A stretch of 64,000 bases of DNA, taken from positions 1 through 64,000 of the forward strand of contig NZ_JACJVI010000013.1 in the NCBI RefSeq assembly GCF_014237835.1. Reading direction: 5' to 3'. Of this stretch, positions 27,381 to 36,689 are shown piece by piece. How positions within the stretch are numbered: position 1 is the stretch's first letter; each line of letters starts with the position of its first letter. The DNA comes from Rhizobium sp. AQ_MP. GTDB lineage: Bacteria > Pseudomonadota > Alphaproteobacteria > Rhizobiales > Rhizobiaceae. The translations under genes were made by a program, and so were the position numbers. The notes below the pieces were generated by a model that was not told the DNA's origin, did no database searches, and was given only the letters and a program-made list of their open reading frames with translations.

Positions 27381-29335
27381 GTTGAATTCTCAACATCTGC
27401 GAGGTTCGAGCCCACATGAGCGTCGGAAGTGCCAGCTCTATTGAACACTAAGTCAAAGAGGGTCTTTCTGGCTAATTCGTCCTCATCAGACTCAAGTGCG
27501 AGCTGTAGTGTGTCTAACGCTGACAAGATCTCATACCCGACAACAGCCGATGAGTTTGCCCTTTGAATCTTGGGGTGGCGCGTGGGTTGTGCGTTTTGGC
27601 TGTCGTAGAACAGTTCTTCGAACAGTTTCTCTCCAGGCCTTATGCCAACATACTCGATGGCTATACCCCCGTCGGCCGCTTTGTCGTCTTTGACTGAGAA
27701 ACCGGCGAGTCGAATCATGTTTTCCGCCAGTTCGCGGATCCGTACGGGTTCGCCCATGTCGAGCAGGAAGACGTCACCACCTTCCGACAAAGCGCCGGCC
27801 TGGACGATCAGTTCTGCCGCTTCAGGAATGGACATGAAGTAGCGCGTCATTTCCGGATCGGTGACGGTGACCGGGCCGCCTTTTGCGATTTGTTCTTTGA
27901 ACAGCGGCACAACTGATCCGTTGGACCCGATCACGTTGCCGAAGCGCACGGCGCAGAAGGTTTGTTCTTGTCCCCTTTCTTTTGCGTCGATCGCGATCTG
28001 ACGGACGATAAGCTCGGCCCAACGTTTTGTGGCGCCCATAACATTGGTCGGGCGCACAGCCTTGTCTGATGAGATCAGAACGAAGCTCGATACGTTGTGT
28101 TCAGCTGCTGCTTTCGCGATGGTCAAGGTGCCGAATACGTTGTTGCGGATACCTTCAAGAACGTTCGCCTCGACCAGCGGCACGTGTTTGTGGGCCGCTG
28201 CATGGTAAACAACTTCGACCCAGTGCTCACGCAGCGTTCTATGCACAAGTTGTGCATCGGTCACCGAGCCCAATACGGGTATTATCGGCGTCTTGGTTGC
28301 AGCCATAAGCTCTTGCTCGATGCGATAGAGTGCAAATTCACTCGACTCTAGCAGGATCAGCTTTGATGGCTTCCAGGACGCGATGAGGCGACACAGTTGC
28401 GAACCGATCGAGCCGCCGGCGCCCGTCACCATCACCGTCTTACCAGTTAGTGCCTGGGCCAGAAGGGCCTTGTCCGGCGGGACGAATGATCGACCGAGCA
28501 GTTCGTCAATCTCGATCTCTCGGATCTGATTGACGATGTATCGGCCGTCGACAATGTCGGAGATATCCGGGACACTCCGCACCTTAACCCCGAGTCCTGC
28601 AACCCTACCGATGACAGCCTGCCGGCTTTCGGCCGGGATCGACGACATGCTGAGGACGATTTCCCGGATACCATAGCGTTCAACCAGGCTTGGAAGCTGC
28701 TGAGGTGGGAAGACCCTGTAACCTGCAACATCGCGACCGTGGTTCGCGGGATCGTCATCGATGAGACCCATGACATAGCGATTTCCATGGCCCCGCAACG
28801 CGCGGGCCAGCTGTGCCGCTGTAGGCCCCGCCCCATAGATGAAGATCGGCTCCTCATTGCGTCGCATGCCGGTTCCCATGTTGAGGATCCATTTCGCGAC
28901 AAAACGTGAGGAGCCGACAAGCAGAGTGCCAATCAGGAAATACAGGAAGGGCACGGACCGCGGGACAATGCCCTGGCCTGCCATTTCCATCAGAAAGATG
29001 ATGATGATCCAGCTCACCGTCGCGATGACCATTGCCTGGATGATGGTCCAGATGGCGGCCTCGGGGAGATAGCGAATGACAGACCGGTACAGACCGAGAC
29101 GAACAAAGACTGGAATGGCGACGATGGGCGCGACTGCGGCAAGCGTCAGGCGTTCGGGTGTGATGGTGGGCAACCAATCAGACAAACGAAGCGCATAGGC
29201 CGCCCAAAGAGCGACCAACAGACAAACGCAGTCCATGGCGATCATCAACACCCGCTTCCAACGGCGGGGGGTGCGGATGATCGCTTCGCGAAGTGTTCTG
29301 ACGACCACTTGATCGACCAGCTTGCTCTTGCTCAT
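27371..29335 (-). CDS. Membrane-bound UDP-GlcNAc 4,6-dehydratase (WreV/WbpM/CapD family)
   Basis: A 654-residue protein with four or five N-terminal membrane spans (residues 25-160), a first Rossmann domain (IFIYGAGPTAAQLARAL) and a second, catalytic one (VMVTGAGGSIGSQLCRLI, HVPLVEANVLEGIRNNV). The catalytic region SSDKAVRPTNVMGATKR shows Met in place of the usual SDR tyrosine, as is characteristic of the WbpM/PglF group. It makes UDP-4-keto-6-deoxy-GlcNAc, the first step to QuiNAc. The WreQ-like reductase gene and a WreU-like transferase gene flank it, as expected for a QuiNAc-initiated O-antigen. Confidence 0.92.
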   Translation of the reverse strand: MSKSKLVDQVVVRTLREAIIRTPRRWKRVLMIAMDCVCLLVALWAAYALRLSDWLPTITPERLTLAAVAPIVAIPVFVRLGLYRSVIRYLPEAAIWTIIQAMVIATVSWIIIIFLMEMAGQGIVPRSVPFLYFLIGTLLVGSSRFVAKWILNMGTGMRRNEEPIFIYGAGPTAAQLARALRGHGNRYVMGLIDDDPANHGRDVAGYRVFPPQQLPSLVERYGIREIVLSMSSIPAESRQAVIGRVAGLGVKVRSVPDISDIVDGRYIVNQIREIEIDELLGRSFVPPDKALLAQALTGKTVMVTGAGGSIGSQLCRLIASWKPSKLILLESSEFALYRIEQELMAATKTPIIPVLGSVTDAQLVHRTLREHWVEVVYHAAAHKHVPLVEANVLEGIRNNVFGTLTIAKAAAEHNVSSFVLISSDKAVRPTNVMGATKRWAELIVRQIAIDAKERGQEQTFCAVRFGNVIGSNGSVVPLFKEQIAKGGPVTVTDPEMTRYFMSIPEAAELIVQAGALSEGGDVFLLDMGEPVRIRELAENMIRLAGFSVKDDKAADGGIAIEYVGIRPGEKLFEELFYDSQNAQPTRHPKIQRANSSAVVGYEILSALDTLQLALESDEDELARKTLFDLVFNRAGTSDAHVGSNLADVENSTWD

Positions 29336-29366
29336 GACACCCCGTGCTCTGCGGCTTGATGGCGCA

Positions 29367-29933
29367 TCAGTGGGACACTCCTTTGGCTCTGACGACCTTG
29401 ATGACCGTTAGCATCAAAATCCGCAAGTCGAACAGGAAGTTTCGGCGCCTTTGATACTCTGCATCATAGGCGACTTTGATGGGTATCTCGAGTTCGTCGC
29501 GACCGTTCACCTGGGCCCAGCCCGTAATGCCAGGCCTAAGTTTGTGCACACCTTGCCTGGTTCGCGCCGCGATCAGATCTTCCTGGTTGAACAGGGCTGG
29601 TCGTGGGCCGACCAAGCTCATATGTCCGACAAGGACAGACCAGAGCTGTGGGAGCTCGTCCAGGCTCGATTTGCGCAAGAAACTGCCAATCGGGGTGAGG
29701 TGTCTAGAGGCATCACCTAGAAGATGAGTGGCAACAACCGGCGTGTTCGTTCGCATCGTGCGGAATTTCGGCATCAAAAACAGCTGGTTTCCTCGTCCCA
29801 CTCGTTTCGACCAGTAGAGAGCTGGGCCTGAAGAGGTGATCCTGACGGCAAGCGCCACCAAAGCCATCGGCACCGAAAATGCAATCAGAGCTGTCGCTGC
29901 GACTAAGACGTCGAAAAGTCGCTTCATGCTCAT
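29367..29933 (-). CDS. Initiating sugar-1-phosphate transferase (WreU-like, bacterial sugar transferase family)
   Basis: A 188-residue monotopic phosphoglycosyl transferase that loads the first sugar phosphate onto the lipid carrier. It has one N-terminal hydrophobic helix ([20 protein letters not shown]) and the family motifs [30 protein letters not shown] and [16 protein letters not shown]. It is the short, single-helix form lacking the multi-spanning N-terminus of WbaP. Next to UDP-QuiNAc synthesis genes, its likely donor is UDP-QuiNAc, as shown for WreU of R. etli; that assignment is inferred here. Confidence 0.92.
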   Translation of the reverse strand: MSMKRLFDVLVAATALIAFSVPMALVALAVRITSSGPALYWSKRVGRGNQLFLMPKFRTMRTNTPVVATHLLGDASRHLTPIGSFLRKSSLDELPQLWSVLVGHMSLVGPRPALFNQEDLIAARTRQGVHKLRPGITGWAQVNGRDELEIPIKVAYDAEYQRRRNFLFDLRILMLTVIKVVRAKGVSH

Positions 29934-30090
29934 TTAGGATCCGTAAATTTTTCGAGGGGACTTGGCTCAATAATCCAATAGCCGATCTGTTGCCAGTCGT
30001 GTTCTGCAATGCAAACGGATCGGTACATGATTGGGCGGGCCCTAGCCTTTCCGGCAGGAGTGATTGCCATCTGCCTTCAATCCAGACTGT

Positions 30091-31344
30091 TCACGCTATC
30101 CTTTGCAATGTATCCTTAGCCACCGTCTGCCATGTCCTGAGGCGTGGTTTGGCGTCGCCGATCCTTCGCCGCAAATCGATCCTGAGTTCTTCATTTGTCA
30201 TGAGCTGTACAAGGATTTTTGCCAGGTGACTGTCATCATCAGGATCGAAATAAATGCCATGCTCACCGCAGACTTCTCGCAAGGCGTCTGCCGTCGAGCA
30301 GACAGCAGGCGTGCCGCACCAGAGCGCTTCGCCAGCGGGCAGGCCCCAGCCTTCGAGCTTGCTTGGCATCACAAGGGCAAGCGCCCCTTTATAGAGTTTG
30401 ACGAGGTCGGTCTGGTTGGGATTGTCGATGAAGAGCAGCCTGTCCTGAATGGCGCTGAATGCAGGCCTCGATGCGTAGCGACGCAGGCGTTTTCGGTGCG
30501 AGCCGGCGATAACGAGTTTCGGGACAGGTTTTCCATCGGCTTTCAGTCGTCGCAGAGCCTCTAGGACCACCTCAATGTTTTTGCGGCCGAGATTTAGGGC
30601 AACGGTCAGAATATAGGGTTCTGTCGGTATGGAGATCTCTGAGGGTTCGATGCCGTCAGGACAGTGGTGGACGAGTTGTACCACGTTCACGGGGCCACGT
30701 GGTCTGGGAAGCATGCCCTTGTCCACAAAGCTTTGGAGCTCTTTTGCCGTGAAGTTCGAATTCGTCAGGATCTGGTTGGCCTGCTCGATCAGGAAGCGGT
30801 TGTCGGCCAGGAAGTTGCGATCGAGCTTGCGAAAGCGTTTCGTTGCGCCGTCATGCAGCGGCATGAAATCATGCAGCAATGGTACGATGGCCGCTTTTGA
30901 TCCTCTGTCATTCAGCACCCTGACCATGTCTACGATCAGTTTCGGGCGGGCTGCGGAGAAGAAGGTGCCGGCTTCGATTGCCACTGGCTTCAGATGTCCG
31001 GCATGTTTCAGCCAATGATCCCTGTTTTTCTTCTGTGTCATCAGGTTCAAGAAACGGAAGATAAACGGGAGGATTGGGTTCTTGCCGAAATAGGTTCTCA
31101 CCCATTTCTGGCCGACATCCTTTGGCAGATCGAATTCGACACTTCCGTCTGCTCGCTTGTGCCAGGTCACTTCGTAGAACTGCTTTGTGCCAAAGGAAAA
31201 GACGACGAAGCGAATATCGTTCTTCAGAAGCGCTGACTCCCGGCCGATTTCGTGCACCGTCCGGGCTATCCCGTAATACTGCGTGCGCTTGCCGGAGGTG
31301 GAGATCAGCGCCTCGGTGAGATCGAAATAGAGGGTGGCGCTCAT
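30091..31344 (-). CDS. Glycosyltransferase family 4
   Basis: A 417-residue transferase with an unusual N-terminus (SATLYFDLTEALISTSGKRTQYYGIARTV) shared by a group of rhizobial GT4 mannosyl- or rhamnosyl-like transferases, and a C-terminal GT4 domain (PYILTVALNLGRKNIEVVLEAL, FIDNPNQTDLVKLYKGALALVMPSKLEGWGLPAGEALWCGTPAV). The E-x7-E pattern is present in EGWGLPAGE. Its start overlaps the stop of the ligase gene by four bases. Donor and linkage unknown. Confidence 0.88.
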   Translation of the reverse strand: MSATLYFDLTEALISTSGKRTQYYGIARTVHEIGRESALLKNDIRFVVFSFGTKQFYEVTWHKRADGSVEFDLPKDVGQKWVRTYFGKNPILPFIFRFLNLMTQKKNRDHWLKHAGHLKPVAIEAGTFFSAARPKLIVDMVRVLNDRGSKAAIVPLLHDFMPLHDGATKRFRKLDRNFLADNRFLIEQANQILTNSNFTAKELQSFVDKGMLPRPRGPVNVVQLVHHCPDGIEPSEISIPTEPYILTVALNLGRKNIEVVLEALRRLKADGKPVPKLVIAGSHRKRLRRYASRPAFSAIQDRLLFIDNPNQTDLVKLYKGALALVMPSKLEGWGLPAGEALWCGTPAVCSTADALREVCGEHGIYFDPDDDSHLAKILVQLMTNEELRIDLRRRIGDAKPRLRTWQTVAKDTLQRIA

Positions 31345-32693
31345 CTACTTCCCTTGTCCTGCATGCTGTTTGATAAGGCATAGAGTATGCCTGAGAGCAG
31401 ACAGAAGTAATGCGTGTAGAATTTGAGGTTCAGAAACGCATCGAACATCATCGCTAAGCCCCAAAACAGCGACACACCAATGGTCAGAATTAGCCTGTCG
31501 GCAGTCGACAACCCGTTTGAGATAAACCAGGGGATTGCAAGGAAAATTAGCCCGAGCGTGAGCTGTATCACACCGCCTGTGACCAGCCAGGTCAGATACT
31601 GATTGTGATTGTGCTCATAGCCATAGGTCGCATGGATCAGCTTTTGCAAATAAAGTGAGCCATGCCCGAATATCGGGCTCTCCTTGATTGCGGTGATCGA
31701 CGTCTGCCACATGGCAAGGCGATGACTGATGGCCTCATCCTTCGTGACTGTGGCTGCCTGACTGGTTTCGACTTCAGCTTCAGGCGCCGACGGCGTGGTC
31801 GCCAAAGCTTCCCCGGTCTCCGGCGCCGGGATTGCATTTACGGCAGTTTGCTCCTCAGTTGCCGTCAGCTGCGACGCCATGGTCTGAACGGTTTCGAAAG
31901 TCGATGAAAAGCGGCTCGCAGGGCCGCAGTCGGTGATCACGCCGATGAAGAACGAGACCAGCAGACCGGCGCCGGCGGCTAGGCCCAGATGATACCAGCT
32001 TGGGATCCTGCTCTTTAACGAAGGCAAAAAACCAAGGATCAGGAAGACGCCGAAGACCCCAACTTGTGCAAGGGCCACGCCCCGGGATCCAGTATAGGTG
32101 GTCGAGATGACGATGCTGAATGCCATAAGGGTGACGCGAAGCCAACGCTCAGACCCGGTCAGCTTCTCCCAACCGACCAGACAAATGAAGGTCAGCGTCG
32201 AGAACAACAGGGCAGGGATGAACGGCCATGGCGCAAGTCCCCTGACCCGACAGGCGTCACGGATGCCGGCAAACATCATATAGGACAAGACAAGGAAGCA
32301 GGCGATCAGCAGCCAGGGCATGACCCTTTGAAAAAGCAATGCGAGGTTTCTGATCTGCAAACCGCGAACCAGTCCGACAACCAACATGGCAATCGCAATC
32401 GCATAGGATTCAAGGCTTGGATTAACGGGCCTCGGATCTGAAGCCTCAAGGCCTGTGAAAAAGAAGAGCGCGAGAAGACAGTAGCCGAAATAGAGGCCGA
32501 AAGGGATCAATAGGCTCCAGATCGACACGTGATAGTGCCTGTTCTTCAGAGTCTTTAGGAGGAAGGGAATAGGCAAGACACCAGCGATCACGAGAAGCGG
32601 CGTGACCTTGCTGCCGAGAAATAATGCAACGGCAAGCCCGGTGAGGAACAACATGTCGGTCAAGCGCCAGAGTCGGTCGAGGTGGGTGTTCAT
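31341..32693 (-). CDS. O-antigen ligase/polymerase family membrane protein (WaaL/Wzy type)
   Basis: A 450-residue polytopic protein with about ten or more hydrophobic spans and a large periplasmic loop between the later ones, rich in Ala/Thr/Glu (near residues 255-310). The motif STTYTGSRGVALAQ followed later by GHGSLYLQKLIHATYGYEHNHNQYLTWLVTGG matches the Wzy_C/WaaL family, with the histidines in HNHNQYL. Because the locus has a Wzm/Wzt exporter, a ligase role (joining O-antigen to lipid A-core) is more likely than polymerase; sequence alone cannot decide. Confidence 0.85.
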   Translation of the reverse strand: MNTHLDRLWRLTDMLFLTGLAVALFLGSKVTPLLVIAGVLPIPFLLKTLKNRHYHVSIWSLLIPFGLYFGYCLLALFFFTGLEASDPRPVNPSLESYAIAIAMLVVGLVRGLQIRNLALLFQRVMPWLLIACFLVLSYMMFAGIRDACRVRGLAPWPFIPALLFSTLTFICLVGWEKLTGSERWLRVTLMAFSIVISTTYTGSRGVALAQVGVFGVFLILGFLPSLKSRIPSWYHLGLAAGAGLLVSFFIGVITDCGPASRFSSTFETVQTMASQLTATEEQTAVNAIPAPETGEALATTPSAPEAEVETSQAATVTKDEAISHRLAMWQTSITAIKESPIFGHGSLYLQKLIHATYGYEHNHNQYLTWLVTGGVIQLTLGLIFLAIPWFISNGLSTADRLILTIGVSLFWGLAMMFDAFLNLKFYTHYFCLLSGILYALSNSMQDKGSR

Positions 32694-32770
32694 GATGCCG
32701 TTTCGGATCGTCTAGTGCCTGTTTTCTGCCGTTTCTGTCGGAAACTTCAAGCAGGGTCGATAGTCATCAT

Positions 32771-33505
32771 TCACGCTCGCAAAGCATATTGGAGCCTCAC
32801 GACATCATCGCGCAGCCTTCGAATATAAGTGCCGAGCCGTTTCCATTTTGGAAACTTCACAGACCGGTAGATCTCTCGGGTTGCAATTGTAGTCCCCCCT
32901 TGTGCAATCGTCGCGATATTGTAGCGCGATGTATAGACCTTTGCTCCATGGTCCCAGCCTCTCTCAAGGGCAGCATCCCAAGGATAGCGCATGATGGTCA
33001 AGTGCTGGATCAGCTGCATGGCGCCTCGTCTCGTCACGCCGTAACAAGCGGACGACCCCAGAGGACCATGGATGGCACGACCGAACTGATCTCCAAGGGC
33101 CGAGGTTGTGCTTCGTTTGAAGCCGACCACGCGATGATTGAAGAACTTGATCACATCGGCCTCGGGCATGGCCGTAAAGGCCGCCATTGCCCGGTCTTGC
33201 AGATCGGGTGTCAACTCGACATCATCCTCGATGATCAATCCGACATCGACACCGCTGTCGAGGAAAGTGTGCAGCGCTCTGATATGGCTTCGGTAACACC
33301 CATATTCACCAGCGAGCATCAGGCGCCCAGTGTTGCGGCGAAAAGCGAGGTCATCGGTTGCTTCGCGCTCATCTTCCGCTGTCCATTTTCCATCGACAGC
33401 GGAGACCCTGGTCACGTTGAGGCCAAGTTCGTTTGCCCGGCTCGATAGTCTTAGCCAGCGATCGGTCGATCGATCGAGATTGATCGCGAATAGTCGAATG
33501 CTCAT
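32771..33505 (-). CDS. Glycosyltransferase family 25 (LPS biosynthesis)
   Basis: A 244-residue GT25 protein, as in LPS galactosyltransferases. It begins SIRLFAINLDRSTDRWLRL and has GEYGCYRSHIRAL, the acidic motif IIEDDVEL and GSSACYGVTRRGAMQLIQ. The ATG at 33505 has AGGA at proper distance and leaves a 20-bp gap to the previous gene; a longer frame from a TTG at 33529 would overlap it. It likely modifies core or O-antigen residues in the cytoplasm. Confidence 0.88.
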   Translation of the reverse strand: MSIRLFAINLDRSTDRWLRLSSRANELGLNVTRVSAVDGKWTAEDEREATDDLAFRRNTGRLMLAGEYGCYRSHIRALHTFLDSGVDVGLIIEDDVELTPDLQDRAMAAFTAMPEADVIKFFNHRVVGFKRSTTSALGDQFGRAIHGPLGSSACYGVTRRGAMQLIQHLTIMRYPWDAALERGWDHGAKVYTSRYNIATIAQGGTTIATREIYRSVKFPKWKRLGTYIRRLRDDVVRLQYALRA

Positions 33506-33525
33506 GAATGTGTTCCTGCTTGTCC

Positions 33526-35016
33526 TCAAACCTGACGCTTCAAGAGGACATAGGGTGTGATGTCAGTCCTTAACGGTCGATATCCGGGTAGATCAGCGCA
33601 GCTCGCATCGGCGATGATAAAGTCGGCAACCACCTCCGCTTGTTTGGCAATGCTGATTTTGTAGAAGCGTTGCATGTATGTGTGCAGTGCCCAGTCTTGC
33701 CAGGCGTTTTCGCAGGCGCTGATCGACGGTTTGCAGTTACTCTGACCAGCACAAACAGTCCTTTCGATAGCCGTAGCCTGTTCGATTGTCCGTGTATCTG
33801 TCCCTGAGCGACCCATATTGGCGATGACAATCACAACGGAAGCCACCAACACTGCCAATGCCGTCATGCTGAATATCTTTGCCCGCTCGTCTCTCAGTCG
33901 CGACAGAGCTTCCATGATCGTTGGCGCAACAAGGATTGCAAAACCGGCTGAATAGAAAAACAGCGATGTGTTGAAATAGAAGTTGGCAACGCGGGGGCTG
34001 AGCGCGATCGGAAAAGAAGCAGACATCCCAATCAAGATCAGGAATGCGACCCGTTTAAAGCGCGAATCCCGGTACAGGCTTATGCTGCGCCCCAGTCCGA
34101 GGCGCCAGCTTGCAAGGGCCGTAAGCGCGAGAATGGCGAGAGAGTAGCCGTTGACGCCTAGAATTTTGCGGAAGACGTAGACCCCGCCGCCATACTGGCC
34201 GCGGGCCCCGCTCAAGCTCGAGGCGAGCTGAGCCGTAACATAGCGATCTACGGCCTCGCGTGACGCTTCAAATGCGTAAAGCGTTGCGATAAACAGGACG
34301 ATTACAGCGAGAATGATCAAGCTGTCGTGCACCATGACGAGGAATGCCGGCCGACGAAATACCAGCCAGTAGAGGGCGGGGGCGGCGAGTGGGAAAAGCC
34401 CGACCGGACCCTTGGTCATCAGTGACAGGCAGATGGCAAACCCAGCTAGGGCGAGAAGTGCCATGCGCTTTGCGGAAAATGTGGGGCTTGGTCGATCGTA
34501 TGCGATGACCACGAGCAGGACCGCCGTCAATGAGAAGACGGCAAGCAGGTTGTCGAGGAGATTGTTGGCAAAGCCCCAGTTCACCCGCCCAGCAATCAGC
34601 GCCATCAGAAGGGCAAGGGGAAAGGCCTTTTGGATGGCGACGTCATCCTTGTTAAGCCGCATCCAGATCTGGAAGAGCAGGGTGGCCGAGATGACGAAGG
34701 TGAGCAGCGAAAAGCCCTTCTCGACCGCGATCGTATCACCGAAGATGGAAAAGCCGATTGCCTGCAGCCAGAACATCAGCGGCGGATGTTCGGCAAAGGT
34801 CGGAAAAAGCGTATCTGAGAAATGCGGTGCCCACATCGTCCCGCGGCCCTCTGCGAGGTTCCTGGCAACGGTCGCATAGATGCCGCCGTCGAAGAACATC
34901 GAGACATGCACTAGTTGGACGAGAATCTGCAGGCAGACCGCAGCGCATAGCAGGATCCAGACGGCGTTGATGACTGTCTGTGAGGGCAGGGGGCCTTGAG
35001 CGGAGTTGTTGCTCAT
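33526..35016 (-). CDS. GT-C membrane glycosyltransferase, GT39/ArnT-like
   Basis: A 496-residue integral membrane transferase that uses a polyprenyl-phosphate sugar on the periplasmic side. The first periplasmic loop has the family pattern FDGGIYATVARNLAEGRG with the catalytic-type acidic residue, followed by AEHPPLMFWLQAIGFSIFGD. About ten or eleven hydrophobic spans follow, and there is a soluble C-terminal tail of about 90 residues containing four cysteines (CAGQSNC, SACEN, DASCADL). Its start overlaps the upstream GtrB-GtrA fusion stop by four bases, so the donor synthase and transferase are coupled. Confidence 0.87.
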   Translation of the reverse strand: MSNNSAQGPLPSQTVINAVWILLCAAVCLQILVQLVHVSMFFDGGIYATVARNLAEGRGTMWAPHFSDTLFPTFAEHPPLMFWLQAIGFSIFGDTIAVEKGFSLLTFVISATLLFQIWMRLNKDDVAIQKAFPLALLMALIAGRVNWGFANNLLDNLLAVFSLTAVLLVVIAYDRPSPTFSAKRMALLALAGFAICLSLMTKGPVGLFPLAAPALYWLVFRRPAFLVMVHDSLIILAVIVLFIATLYAFEASREAVDRYVTAQLASSLSGARGQYGGGVYVFRKILGVNGYSLAILALTALASWRLGLGRSISLYRDSRFKRVAFLILIGMSASFPIALSPRVANFYFNTSLFFYSAGFAILVAPTIMEALSRLRDERAKIFSMTALAVLVASVVIVIANMGRSGTDTRTIEQATAIERTVCAGQSNCKPSISACENAWQDWALHTYMQRFYKISIAKQAEVVADFIIADASCADLPGYRPLRTDITPYVLLKRQV

Positions 35017-36095
35017 TTCCAGATAAACCTGTTGGCGATGACGAACTTCCAGACCGTGTCGATGGCAATGCCTGCAAGCGTTGCGACGAATACCACATGG
35101 ATCAGGTTCTCATAGGCAAGGGTCGCTGCCGAAACATTGGCGACGATGCCGACGGCGGAAACCGCGAGGAACTTGAGATAGCCTGATACAAGGCGCGGTC
35201 CCCGAAGCCGCCGGTCATGAAAGGTCAAGAGATTGTTCAGGAGAAAGTTGCTGGTCGCGGCAACCAGCGTTGCAACCGTCTGGGCTGTGGCAAATGAGGC
35301 AGACAGTCCAAGTGCTGCGTAAAGCACTGCAAAGTGGACGAACACACCCGAGCCACCGACGAACAGGAATGAGATGAGGTTGGCCGGCAAGATCCCCCTC
35401 GTCATCTTGCTCATCAGGAAGGTCGCGAATTTCCAAAGGACGTGGCTGTCGAGCTTCGATGTGCCATGCAGCCGGGTTCCGAAGTCGAAGAAGACTTCGC
35501 CGTGGCGGAGCGTCTTGTCCGTGTAGAGGATGTCGAGGAGCAGTTTGAAACCTGGATCGCCGAGCTCGGGTGCGAGCTTCAGGAAGCGGTCGCGGCGGAT
35601 CAGGAAGAAGCCCGTCAGGGGGTCTGACAGTTTTCTGCCGATCACGAAACTGCTCAAGGCATTGCCGATCTGCGAGAGTTTGCGGCGAAGCGGGGACAGT
35701 CCTTCCAGGGCTTGGTCGTCTTCGAGCCGGCGGGCGGCACTGACGATGTCGAGACCCTCGCGCTCCAAGCGCTCTACCATTTCGAGTACTACGGAAGGGT
35801 CATGCTGCCCATCGGCGTCCATGACGCAAAGCAGATCGCCCCTGGCGCTCAGCAAGCCCTGGATGCTGGATTTGGCAAGACCACGATCGGTAAACCGAAT
35901 GATGGGTCGAACACGCGGTTCCATCTTGCCGTAGTCAAATGCCTTTTGAGCTGTACCATCGGCGGAATTGTCGTCGACAAAGAGCAATTCCCAGTCGTGG
36001 TCTGCGAGTACCGTCTTCACCCGCTCGGCGAAGGGGACGACGTTTTTGACCTCGTTATAGGTCGGCGCAATGATCGAGATATGTTTTGGCAGCAC
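35013..36095 (-). CDS. Polyprenyl-phosphate glycosyltransferase (DPM1/GtrB type) fused to a GtrA-like membrane domain
   Basis: A 360-residue fusion. Residues 1-225 form a GT2 dolichol-phosphate-mannose-synthase-like domain (HISIIAPTYNEVKNV, FVDDNSADGT, CVMDADGQHDP, SDPLTGFFLIRRDRF). Residues 238-360 form a GtrA-like domain with four hydrophobic helices (ISFLFVGGSGVFVHFAVLYA, NFLLNNLLTFHDRR, VIANRFIW). It would charge and probably flip an undecaprenyl-phosphate sugar for the GT39 transferase encoded downstream. First gene of a minus-strand operon with ATGA-type overlaps. Confidence 0.88.
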   Translation of the reverse strand: MLPKHISIIAPTYNEVKNVVPFAERVKTVLADHDWELLFVDDNSADGTAQKAFDYGKMEPRVRPIIRFTDRGLAKSSIQGLLSARGDLLCVMDADGQHDPSVVLEMVERLEREGLDIVSAARRLEDDQALEGLSPLRRKLSQIGNALSSFVIGRKLSDPLTGFFLIRRDRFLKLAPELGDPGFKLLLDILYTDKTLRHGEVFFDFGTRLHGTSKLDSHVLWKFATFLMSKMTRGILPANLISFLFVGGSGVFVHFAVLYAALGLSASFATAQTVATLVAATSNFLLNNLLTFHDRRLRGPRLVSGYLKFLAVSAVGIVANVSAATLAYENLIHVVFVATLAGIAIDTVWKFVIANRFIWK

Positions 36096-36689
36096 AGGTT
36101 CAGCCTATCGATGGTTCGCCGATGGTCGAAGCTCATGCGGGGAACCTTCTCCCTCGAAGCTGACCTGCCTGTCCTGAGTGATCATACTCATATTCCAAAG
36201 TCCCCGTCCGGCATTTTTGAAGGCCGCATTCCCCGTTCCCACGGGCTCGGTAGCATCTGGGCGCTTATGCAGCAACAGGCTGTAGCATGCTTGGTTGTTG
36301 AGGACGCTTGGCTCGTCGCCTGGGCAATGCATGTCAAACCTATTTTGCAATCGACAACATGTCCCATAGGTTGAGAGTGGTTGTGGCGCGGTTGGGATCC
36401 GTCCAGCGAGGCATTTGCGTGGGTGCCGGGCTTCCACTGGCTCGCGGATCGGCGAACGGTCGCATGATCATGGCAGTCCTCGTTCGCCTGTATCCTGGTT
36501 TGCACTTGCATGAATCTACAGCGATCTCAGTTTCTTGAGCCTCGAAACCTTGGTTTCAGGACGCCGGCGAAGAGACGGGAAAGAGGAGTGTCGCCAGTCA
36601 TCTCGGTGATTTTAGTTGCTGCTGTTTCATCGCAAGCCTCGCGTAAGCTAACGCAGCAAAACATTCAGCATTGCACATCAGGAGTTGTT
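36096..36689. other. 594-bp divergent intergenic region between polysaccharide locus and flgE
   Basis: No protein-like frame was recognised. It must contain the promoters of the minus-strand GtrB-GtrA operon and of flgE. A good ribosome-binding site, GGAG at 36681-36684, precedes the flgE ATG. No GG-N10-GC sigma-54 pattern or strong inverted repeat was found. Confidence 0.45.

Noticed and set aside
36430-36540. Sigma-54 promoter for flgE
   Set aside because: The best GG/GC pair has only 9 bp between, not the required 10.
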